IMG/VR virus record: IMGVR_UViG_3300010300_000119 | Location: 1 to 22,989 of that record | Strand: one strand, 5' to 3' | Length of the DNA: 22,989 bases | DNA from: a virus | Shown: piece by piece, positions 5,255-11,688 of the stretch | Position numbering within the stretch: position 1 is the stretch's first letter | How the letters are laid out: the number at the start of each line of letters is the position of its first letter | Translations under genes and position numbers: made by a program | The notes under the pieces: model-generated | Told to the model about the DNA's origin: nothing | Seen by the model: the letters and a program-made list of their open reading frames with translations, nothing else | The model's database searches: none

Positions 5255-6999
5255 TGAAACGACTATTATTACCTATACTTATAATACTTTCTTTGCCGTT
5301 AATTTTTCAAAGCACGCCTACAGAAATACTTAAGTTAAAAATATTTGATACATTTGTAACAACGCCAGAACCTTCTGGTAATTTTGTAATTCTTAATATA
5401 ACCGAAGAAGATGTTGCTAAAGAAGGAGGGTGGCCTTTACCAAGAAGAACACTTGCTCAAATACAAGTTGACCTTATTAATCAAGGAGCTATCGGAGTGG
5501 GGTGGGTTATAAGTTTTCCTCAAGCAGATAGAATGGGAGGAGATGAAGTCTTTGCTACAACGCTGGGATATGCTCCATCTGTTTTAGCAATGTTTGAAAC
5601 TCCTAACGGTAAATATCCAAAAACTACTGGAACAGTTATTAAGGGAAACAATCCTGGAGGAATGTTAAGTCAAGGCGTAGTACAAAATATTAAAATTTTG
5701 CAAGACAACTCATTGCAAGGAATTGCAACTGCACCTACCGATATAGATAACTTAGTCAGAAGAATACCATTATTATTAAAAACTCCAGATGGATATGTTC
5801 CTGCTTTTGGTACAGAAGTATTAAAAGCACTAACAGGAGCAAAAACTTACATTATCACTACAAATAATAATGGTATACAAGAGATATCAGTCAGAGGAAT
5901 ACCGCCAATCAAAACAGATAGCCTTGGTCGTAAATGGATAAGCTGGGTAGATACACCAGAAACCAATTTACAAGAAATGAATGTTGCTGGCAAGTTTGTT
6001 TTTGTTGGCGTAACTGCTAATGGAATTATGCCTCAAATTGCAACTCCGTCTGGATTATTAGAGCCACATAAAATTCAAGCAGCATTATCTGAGTCAATTC
6101 TTATAGAAAACTCTCCAATAATTCCAGATTTTGCTTTAGCTTTGGAAATTTTAATTTTTGGAATTTTTGTCACTCTGACGTGGCTTGCAATCAATTATCT
6201 TGGTATAACTAAGGGCGTAAGTATAGCTGTAATTTTACTCTTAACTACAGCCCTCTCAGGCGTTTTTAGCATTCAAAAGGGTTATTTAATAGATTTTTCT
6301 TGGACTTTTGTATCTCAGTTCATAACTGCAGCTATTGCCTTCTATATAAACTTTAGAAAACAGTTTAAATTGCGTCAACAAATTAAAAAACAATTTGAAC
6401 ATTACCTTGACCCAAGACAGGTTAAACAACTCCAAGATAATCCTGAGTTGTTAAAACTAGGTGGAGAAAAAAGAATATGTACTTTTTTATTTACAGATGT
6501 CAGGGGCTTTACAAATTTATCTGAAAAACTAAAACCAGAAGAAGTAACTGACATAATGAACAAAGTTCTTACCGTACAAGTGGAATGTATCCAGGCACAT
6601 GGAGGAATGGTAGATAAATTTATAGGCGACGCATGTATGGCCATCTTTAACGCTCCTTTGGATTTAGATGAACATGAACAACGTGCTGTTGCCTGCGCTA
6701 GAGATATGAGAACAGCAATTCGCATGTTACAAAAAGAATTACCAGAACCAATTGCAATAGGTATAGGTGTAAATACAGGAGAAGCTATAATTGGCAATAT
6801 GGGTTCTGATACAAGATTTGACTATTCAGCTATAGGAGATGCAGTTAATACTGCAGCGAGACTTGAGTCAGCTACCAAAGAAGCAGGTGTTGATTTATTA
6901 ATTGGAGAGTCTACTCGTAAAAAAGTACCAGAAGCTACGTTTTGTAAAAAAATGTACGTTAAGGGTAAAAAAGACGCACTCAAAGTGTATACTATTTAA
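5254..6999 (+). CDS. CHASE2 - transmembrane - class III adenylate/guanylate cyclase
   Basis: A membrane sensor cyclase that would convert ATP (or GTP) to cAMP (or cGMP). Domains in order: N-terminal TM (1-18); periplasmic CHASE2 domain (about 25-290, with LKIFDTF and GGWPLPRRTLAQ motifs); three TM helices (about 293-317, 321-341, 350-366); a cytoplasmic linker helix; and a class III catalytic domain (about 405-581). Catalytic features are intact: metal-binding D415 (FTDVRGFT) and D459 (KFIGDA), substrate Lys K455, and transition-state N532 and R536 in DAVNTAARLES. The second purine-selecting position appears to be S525 (FDYSAIGD), so ATP is likelier than GTP but unproven. The start overlaps the FecR stop by one base. 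Class III cyclases of this architecture are ordinary in bacteria but unexpected in a phage structural/lysis block. Confidence 0.93.
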   Translation: MKRLLLPILIILSLPLIFQSTPTEILKLKIFDTFVTTPEPSGNFVILNITEEDVAKEGGWPLPRRTLAQIQVDLINQGAIGVGWVISFPQADRMGGDEVFATTLGYAPSVLAMFETPNGKYPKTTGTVIKGNNPGGMLSQGVVQNIKILQDNSLQGIATAPTDIDNLVRRIPLLLKTPDGYVPAFGTEVLKALTGAKTYIITTNNNGIQEISVRGIPPIKTDSLGRKWISWVDTPETNLQEMNVAGKFVFVGVTANGIMPQIATPSGLLEPHKIQAALSESILIENSPIIPDFALALEILIFGIFVTLTWLAINYLGITKGVSIAVILLLTTALSGVFSIQKGYLIDFSWTFVSQFITAAIAFYINFRKQFKLRQQIKKQFEHYLDPRQVKQLQDNPELLKLGGEKRICTFLFTDVRGFTNLSEKLKPEEVTDIMNKVLTVQVECIQAHGGMVDKFIGDACMAIFNAPLDLDEHEQRAVACARDMRTAIRMLQKELPEPIAIGIGVNTGEAIIGNMGSDTRFDYSAIGDAVNTAARLESATKEAGVDLLIGESTRKKVPEATFCKKMYVKGKKDALKVYTI

Positions 7000-7000
7000 G

Positions 7001-7396
7001 ATGAGCAAAGTGTTAATTGGAATTATAGTAGTAATGGGATTGGCAACTTATCTTCTTTGGAATCAAAATTCCAAACTATCTGCTCTTAACCAAGCATTTG
7101 AAATAAGAAACCAGGAACAAAAATTAGCTATAGAATCATTGCAAAATGATTTTACCTTGCAAACAGATAGTTTATTAGAGATTCAAAGTCGTAACCAAGA
7201 AATACAACAAGAGATGTCAAGATATCTTGACATATTTAAACGTCACGATTTAACTAGGTTAGCAGCAGCTAAACCTGGACTAATAGAACCAAGAGTAAAT
7301 AAAGGAACCAAAGATGTATTTGATAGCATTGAAGAAGATAGTCGTAACATCGACAGTCTTGATGATGGCTTGCAGTTGCAGTCTGATACCAAGTAA
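7001..7396 (+). CDS. i-spanin (Rz-like inner-membrane lysis protein)
   Basis: ATG 7001 follows the cyclase TAA by one base. The upstream in-frame ATG at 6902 would bury an extra basic segment inside the cyclase gene and push the TM away from the N-terminus. The 131-aa product has an N-terminal TM (about 4-20, VLIGIIVVMGLATYLLW), a long coiled coil (about 22-75), then FKRHDLTRLAAAKPGLIEPR and VFDSIEEDS, a segment recurrent in spanins of marine phages. I-spanins sit in the inner membrane and fuse it with the outer membrane together with an o-spanin at the final step of lysis. The o-spanin gene overlaps its 3' end by 83 bp in the +1 frame, the classical Rz/Rz1-like arrangement. Confidence 0.8.
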   Translation: MSKVLIGIIVVMGLATYLLWNQNSKLSALNQAFEIRNQEQKLAIESLQNDFTLQTDSLLEIQSRNQEIQQEMSRYLDIFKRHDLTRLAAAKPGLIEPRVNKGTKDVFDSIEEDSRNIDSLDDGLQLQSDTK

Positions 7397-7688
7397 ACAA
7401 CAGGTTGAAGTAATATCTAAGCCTATAGAGAGAACTATAGTGCAACCTATAATGCCAAGGGAAATAGATTTAAAAGACCCCTATTGGTATGTAGTATCAA
7501 ATAAAAACATTGATGAATTTTTAGTACAAGTAGAAAAAGACCAAGGACAAATGGTTTTTGTGGCTATGTCAGTAACAGATTACGAGCTTATGGCTTACAA
7601 CATGCAAGAATTAAAACGATATATTAATGAACTTACAGAAGTTGTTGTTTATTATAGAAAAGTAACAGTTAGCAAAAAAGATAATTAA
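7314..7688 (+). CDS. o-spanin (outer-membrane lipoprotein, Rz1-like role)
   Basis: The signal peptide MYLIALKKIVVTSTVLMMAC ends in a lipobox-like MMACSC, with Cys20 or Cys22 as the lipid-attachment site. The mature protein is not a short proline-rich Rz1 but a domain of about 100 residues (DLKDPYWYVVSNKNIDEFL, then FVAMSVTDYELMAYNMQELK and VVVYYRK) of the type paired with this i-spanin class in marine phages. Its first 83 bp overlap the i-spanin gene in the +1 frame, and that overlap encodes the entire signal peptide. It would be anchored in the outer membrane and contact the i-spanin coiled coil across the periplasm. Confidence 0.75.
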   Translation: MYLIALKKIVVTSTVLMMACSCSLIPSKQQVEVISKPIERTIVQPIMPREIDLKDPYWYVVSNKNIDEFLVQVEKDQGQMVFVAMSVTDYELMAYNMQELKRYINELTEVVVYYRKVTVSKKDN

Positions 7689-7731
7689 TCTGTTAAAATC
7701 AAGAAACCATTAATATTCAAGGGAGGATAAT

Positions 7732-7896
7732 ATGGGAATGATAGGAGAATGGCTAGGAATAGTAACTGGTGTTGTTTGCGCAGCATCTATTATTTGTTCG
7801 GTTACACCAACCCCAAAAGATGATGCATTAATAGGAAAACTTTACAAGATTCTAGAAATTGCAGCATTAAATATAGGTAAAGCAAAGGAGAAGTAG
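7732..7896 (+). CDS. Small hydrophobic phage protein, putative holin (54 aa)
   Basis: ATG 7732 has a strong ribosome binding site (GGGAGGA, 7721-7727) and the frame closes with TAG at 7894-7896. The product begins MGMIGEWLGIVTGVVCAASI and has one hydrophobic stretch (about 4-23). It continues ICSVTPTPKDDALIGKLYKI and ends LNIGKAKEK. The TPTPKDD-x-L-x-GK-x-Y-K-x-LE pattern is recurrent in small proteins next to endolysin genes of many phages. Its location between the spanins and the lysozyme supports a holin or lysis-regulator role, since the lysozyme has no export signal. The stop is directly followed by the nuclease start (TAGATG). It is short, so easily missed. Confidence 0.75.
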   Translation: MGMIGEWLGIVTGVVCAASIICSVTPTPKDDALIGKLYKILEIAALNIGKAKEK

Positions 7897-8277
7897 ATGG
7901 CTAAAGCACCAGATGCTTTTGTTTACAACGCAACCTTAGAGCGAATAGTCGATGGGGACACCTTTGATTGTTCGCTTGACCTTGGTTTTGATGTAAAACT
8001 ACACAAGCAAAGAGTACGCCTTCACGGTATTGATACTCCAGAATCACGCACCAGAGATTTAGCAGAAAAAAAACTAGGTCTTGCAGCAAAAGAAAGATTA
8101 AAAGAACTTTGCAAGGGTAAATTTAAAATTAAATCATTAGGAAAAGGTAAATATGGCAGAATACTTGGCATCCCTTATACAGAAGATGGCAAAGATATTT
8201 GCCAAATGCTCATCAAAGAAGGCCACGCAGTTGAATACCACGGCGGCAAAAAAGCAAAAGTATGGGGAGATTACTAA
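7897..8277 (+). CDS. Staphylococcal-nuclease-like (thermonuclease, SNase family) enzyme
   Basis: This family hydrolyses DNA and RNA with Ca2+. The 126-residue protein keeps the catalytic set by alignment to staphylococcal nuclease: D19-G-D21-T (metal site), R41, D46-T47-P-E49 (RVRLHGIDTPES; equivalents of R35, D40, T41, E43) and R88 in KGKYGRILG (equivalent of R87). There is no signal peptide, so it is cytoplasmic until lysis. AAAGGAG (7884-7890) inside the preceding gene serves as ribosome binding site. It could help degrade host DNA, reduce viscosity at lysis or recycle nucleotides. Its place inside a lysis cassette favours a late role, but the choice is not decided by sequence. Confidence 0.9.
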   Translation: MAKAPDAFVYNATLERIVDGDTFDCSLDLGFDVKLHKQRVRLHGIDTPESRTRDLAEKKLGLAAKERLKELCKGKFKIKSLGKGKYGRILGIPYTEDGKDICQMLIKEGHAVEYHGGKKAKVWGDY

Positions 8278-8278
8278 C

Positions 8279-8722
8279 ATGAATATATCTCAAGAAGGTT
8301 TATCTCTTATTAAAAAGTTTGAAGGTTGCGAGCTTGAAGCATATAAATGTGCAGCAGGAGTTTTGACAATAGGATATGGCTCTACCAAAGGCGTTAAAGA
8401 AGGCGATACTATTACTCAAGAAGAAGCAGATAAGTTACTTTTACATGAAATGGAAGAGTATGAAGGTTATATAAAAGATGCAGTAAATGTCGATTTACAC
8501 CAAAATCAATTTGATGCTTTAGTTAGTTGGGTGTTTAACTTAGGTCCAGCTAATTTAAAAGCATCTACTATGTTAAAAGTTTTAAACAATAAAGAATATG
8601 ATGACATTCCAGCTCAAATAAAACGTTGGAATAAAGCAGGTGGTAAGGTTTTACAAGGACTTATCAGAAGAAGAGAAGCAGAAGCCCTTTTGTTTGAAGG
8701 CAAAGAATGGCATGAGGTATAA
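8279..8722 (+). CDS. GH24 phage lysozyme (muramidase endolysin)
   Basis: ATG 8279 follows the nuclease stop by one base and has GGGGAG (about 8263-8268) at good spacing. The in-frame ATG at 8153 would overlap the nuclease by 125 bp and precedes the normal lysozyme N-terminus, so it is rejected. The 147-aa protein starts MNISQEGLSLIKKFEG and shows the GH24 catalytic arrangement E-8aa-C-5aa-T: E15, C24, T30 (KKFEGCELEAYKCAAGVLTI). Cys replaces the Asp of T4 lysozyme, as in other members of this family. The C-terminal part includes FDALVSWVFNLG and GLIRRREAEALLFEG, both typical. It cleaves peptidoglycan. With no signal sequence or SAR domain, it needs a holin for release. Confidence 0.95.
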   Translation: MNISQEGLSLIKKFEGCELEAYKCAAGVLTIGYGSTKGVKEGDTITQEEADKLLLHEMEEYEGYIKDAVNVDLHQNQFDALVSWVFNLGPANLKASTMLKVLNNKEYDDIPAQIKRWNKAGGKVLQGLIRRREAEALLFEGKEWHEV

Positions 8723-8725
8723 CTA

Positions 8726-10582
8726 ATGCCTTTAAGCAAGATTTTATTTAAGCCAGGTATCAACAGAGAAGGTACTGAATACGACAATACAGGCGGTTGG
8801 TTTGACGTAAATCTTGTACGTTTTAGAAAAGGTAGACCAGAAAAGTTTGGCGGTTGGTCAAAAGACAGCTCAAATACTTATTTAGGAACTGCTAGAGCTT
8901 TACATGCTTGGACCTCTTTAGGAGGTACAAAGTATTTAGGATTAGGAACTACTTGGAAATATTATATTAGAGAAGGAGACAGTTACTCAGATGTTACCCC
9001 CATACGAAAGACTACAACTGATGGTGTTGTTTTTTCTGCTACTAATGGCAGCTCTACTATAACAGCTACTGATAATCTTCATGGCTCAGTTATAAATGAT
9101 TTTGTCACCTTTACAGGCGCTGTTTCTTTAGGTGGATTAATAACAGCAGAAGTATTAAATCAAGAATATCAAATAACATCTGTTACCACTAATACATACA
9201 CTTTTGTAGCTAAAGATACAGATGGAAATGAGGTTATAGCAAACAGCTCTGATACTGGAAATGGAGGCTCTGGAGTAGATGGAATCTACCAAGTTAATGT
9301 AGGTTTAGATGTTTATATTACTGGTACTGGTTGGAGTTCTGGTACTTGGGGTGAAGGAACTTTTGGCTCTACTACAGCTTTATCTGCTACTAACCAGCTA
9401 AGACTTTGGACACATGACCACTTTGGCGAAAACCTCATAATAAACCCTAGAGCTGGCGGTATATATAGATGGGTAGAGAATAATGGCCTTACAACAAGAG
9501 CTGTAGACCTTTCTACTGTTTCTGGGGCTAACTTAGTACCAACAGTAGGCTTACAAGTTATTACCTCCGAGAAAGATAGGCATTTAATTGTATTGGGTTC
9601 AGACCCAGTATCAGGTGGAGCAAGGACAGGCGTTATAGACCCGATGCTTATATCCTTTAGCGACCAAGAAAATGACTTGGAGTTCCAACCTTTGATTACC
9701 AATACTGCTGGAGACTTAAGACTTTCATCTGGTTCTTCTATTATTGGGGCTACAAAATCTAGACAGGAAATACTAATATGGACTGATACTGCTTTATACA
9801 GTATGCAGTTTGTTGGGCCACCTTTTACATTTGCGGTTAACCTTATTAACGAGGGTACTGGTCTTATAGGACCAAAGGCTGTTATTACTTCAGCTCAGTC
9901 TATCTATTGGATGTCTTCAACAAACTTTTACGCTTATACAGGTAGCGTACAAAAGATACCTTGTAGCGTTCATAATTACGTATATGCGGATATAAACCTA
10001 AGTCAATCATTTAAAATACATGCGTTTACTATTACTGAAAAGTCTGAAGTTGGTTGGTTCTATTGCTCAGGAAGTGCAACAGAGATAGACAGATATGTTA
10101 TTTATAACTACGAAGACCAGGTTTGGTATTACGGCCAATTACAAAGACATGCTTGGCTTGATAGTGGTATTGAAGATTATCCTAGAGCTACTTACAACGG
10201 TTACTTATTTGAACAAGAAGATGGGTTTAACGATGATGGCAGTCCTATGACTAACGTATTTATAGAAAGTTCAGACTTTGAGGTAGGAGAAGGGGAGCAG
10301 TTTGCTTACGTGCAAAGAATGTTCCCAGATTTAAAATTCTTAGCTAATTCAGACTCAGGTAAAGTAAATCTTGTTTTAAAAACTAGAAATAATCCTGGAG
10401 AATCCCTTTCAACCAATTCTATATCTTCTGTAGGCTCATCAACTGGGCAAGTCAGTCTAAGAGCGAGAAGTCGTCAGGCTGTATTTAGAGTAGAGTCAGA
10501 TGATGATTCAGACGGTAACGATAACGTAGGTTGGAGACTAGGAGCTACTAGGTTAGATATTAAACCAGACGGCAGAAGATAA
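8726..10582 (+). CDS. Virion tail/stabilisation protein, P22 gp10-like (618 aa)
   Basis: A large beta-rich protein without signal peptide. The opening KILFKPGINREGTEYDNTGG and the following VNLVRFRKGRPEKFGGW are characteristic of a podovirus structural family annotated as phage stabilisation or tail-hub proteins. Residues about 95-165 hold an inserted small beta domain (VVFSATNGSSTITATDNLHG, then DFVTFTGAVSLGG and EYQITSVTTNTYTF) common in phage virion proteins. The remainder looks like a beta-propeller: repeated blade-like strands such as WTDTALYSMQFVG, IYWMSSTNFYAY and RYVIYNYEDQVWYYG. It would close the head-tail junction. It abuts the lysozyme gene (3 bp gap) and overlaps the next start by one base (TAATG). 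The gp10 equivalence is from motif memory and is less certain than its virion role. Confidence 0.68.
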   Translation: MPLSKILFKPGINREGTEYDNTGGWFDVNLVRFRKGRPEKFGGWSKDSSNTYLGTARALHAWTSLGGTKYLGLGTTWKYYIREGDSYSDVTPIRKTTTDGVVFSATNGSSTITATDNLHGSVINDFVTFTGAVSLGGLITAEVLNQEYQITSVTTNTYTFVAKDTDGNEVIANSSDTGNGGSGVDGIYQVNVGLDVYITGTGWSSGTWGEGTFGSTTALSATNQLRLWTHDHFGENLIINPRAGGIYRWVENNGLTTRAVDLSTVSGANLVPTVGLQVITSEKDRHLIVLGSDPVSGGARTGVIDPMLISFSDQENDLEFQPLITNTAGDLRLSSGSSIIGATKSRQEILIWTDTALYSMQFVGPPFTFAVNLINEGTGLIGPKAVITSAQSIYWMSSTNFYAYTGSVQKIPCSVHNYVYADINLSQSFKIHAFTITEKSEVGWFYCSGSATEIDRYVIYNYEDQVWYYGQLQRHAWLDSGIEDYPRATYNGYLFEQEDGFNDDGSPMTNVFIESSDFEVGEGEQFAYVQRMFPDLKFLANSDSGKVNLVLKTRNNPGESLSTNSISSVGSSTGQVSLRARSRQAVFRVESDDDSDGNDNVGWRLGATRLDIKPDGRR

Positions 10583-10920
10583 TGGCAAAGTTACTAGAAA
10601 CTAGCCTTCCGCTTGCTCAGGGAGAGATATCTCCTGAAATTTTTAATAGATTAGTTAGGATTCTTGAGTTAAACTTAGGACAGTTCGACCCAAATCGAAC
10701 GCCGCAGTTCAACGAAACAGAAATTGCGCAATTAAACTTTTTAGAAGGTGATGTAATCTGGAATACTTCTCAAGGAGTGTTGCAAGTTTATATAGGGAAC
10801 AGTTGGACTCAGCTTCATACACCTAACTCACCCAATAATGGTTTTAAGGCTACAGCTTCTTTAGGTGCTGTTTCTGTTATAACGAAAGGTGATATAGCAG
10901 TAAATATAACAGTAGCTTAA
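10582..10920 (+). CDS. Small virion-associated protein with fibre-like repeat (112 aa)
   Basis: The start codon overlaps the stop of the preceding structural gene (TAATG, 10580-10584), indicating coupling. The N-terminus (ETSLPLAQGEISPEIFNRLV) is helical. The middle contains GDVIWNTSQGVLQVYIGNSW, a short beta motif (GDVIWNT-x-x-G-x-L-x-VY-x-G) seen in phage tail-fibre and appendage proteins. There is no membrane segment. It probably forms part of, or attaches to, the tail or head-closure complex encoded next door. The exact role is unknown. Confidence 0.6.
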   Translation: MAKLLETSLPLAQGEISPEIFNRLVRILELNLGQFDPNRTPQFNETEIAQLNFLEGDVIWNTSQGVLQVYIGNSWTQLHTPNSPNNGFKATASLGAVSVITKGDIAVNITVA

Positions 10921-10938
10921 AATTTAGGATATTTTTAT

Positions 10939-11679
10939 ATGTTTGCAAAACAAAAGATACAGGAAGAATCATACAAGCTTAAAAACTTATTGCTTGGATT
11001 TCCTTCTGATTGGTTTGTTAACAAAGATACTTTACAAAAATCAAAAGAATCTATTCCTAATATTGTAGATTTTTACAAAAGCCAGGGTACAGGCAATCCA
11101 GAAAAGCTACCATTACAAAATATTATTCAAGAACCTTTAAAGGATGTTTATACAATTCCTTTGTTTTCTGACAAGTTTTGTAAGGTATTGCTAGACGAAA
11201 TAGACAATATGCAAAAAGAGTTTGCATTTGTACCAAATCCAGATGAAGACAAGTTAAGACAGATACCAGAGATAGTTCTTAACGAAAAATGTCCAGAACT
11301 ATACGATTCGTTGATGCAGGTAGTTCAATCACTAATTAACCCAATACTATTAACTATATGGAATCGTCACGTTACAGGCGGAAACATACAGATAGCTAAC
11401 TACAATTTAAAAGATAAAAAGCAAGGAGCTTGGCATCACGACGCCAGTTCAGACGTTAGTATTGTAGTCCCTTTAAATACAGGCGATTACAAGGGTGGAG
11501 GAACAGAATTTTTAAATAGAGGAGTCGTAGAGCCATTACCTACAGGTAGCGGTTTGATATTTCCAAGTTATACACACATGCACAGAGGACTAGCAGTAAA
11601 GGAAGGAGATAGATATTTGTTGGTTTTTTGGTTAACATCTATAGATGAAGATATTAACAGCGAAGAAAATAAAGGGTAA
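10939..11679 (+). CDS. 2-oxoglutarate/Fe(II)-dependent oxygenase (prolyl-hydroxylase-like fold)
   Basis: The 246-residue protein carries the jelly-roll oxygenase signature. The iron ligands are H166-x-D168 (GAWHHDASSDVS) and distal H215 (THMHRGLAV). R225 (GDRYLLVFW), ten residues after the distal His, is placed to bind the 2-oxoglutarate carboxylate. VPLNTGDYKGGGTEFL is the usual strand before the distal His. Phages carry such enzymes widely; proposed roles include hydroxylation of proteins or nucleobases, but the substrate cannot be read from sequence. It lies between virion genes with 18 and 9 bp gaps, so it is expressed late with them, which suggests a virion-protein or host-envelope substrate rather than a replication role. 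That last step is inference. Confidence 0.85.
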   Translation: MFAKQKIQEESYKLKNLLLGFPSDWFVNKDTLQKSKESIPNIVDFYKSQGTGNPEKLPLQNIIQEPLKDVYTIPLFSDKFCKVLLDEIDNMQKEFAFVPNPDEDKLRQIPEIVLNEKCPELYDSLMQVVQSLINPILLTIWNRHVTGGNIQIANYNLKDKKQGAWHHDASSDVSIVVPLNTGDYKGGGTEFLNRGVVEPLPTGSGLIFPSYTHMHRGLAVKEGDRYLLVFWLTSIDEDINSEENKG

Positions 11680-11688
11680 AATTGTAAT

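Noticed and set aside
6402-6797. Minus-strand open frame of 131 codons within the cyclase gene
   Set aside because: It is antisense to the highly conserved catalytic domain of the cyclase and contains no recognisable motif.
6902-7000. Longer N-terminus for the i-spanin starting at 6902
   Set aside because: It would place a basic, non-hydrophobic segment before the membrane helix inside the cyclase coding region; the start at 7001 directly follows the cyclase stop.
8153-8281. Longer N-terminus for the lysozyme starting at 8153
   Set aside because: It would overlap the nuclease gene by 125 bp and add 42 residues absent from GH24 enzymes; the start at 8279 has its own ribosome binding site.
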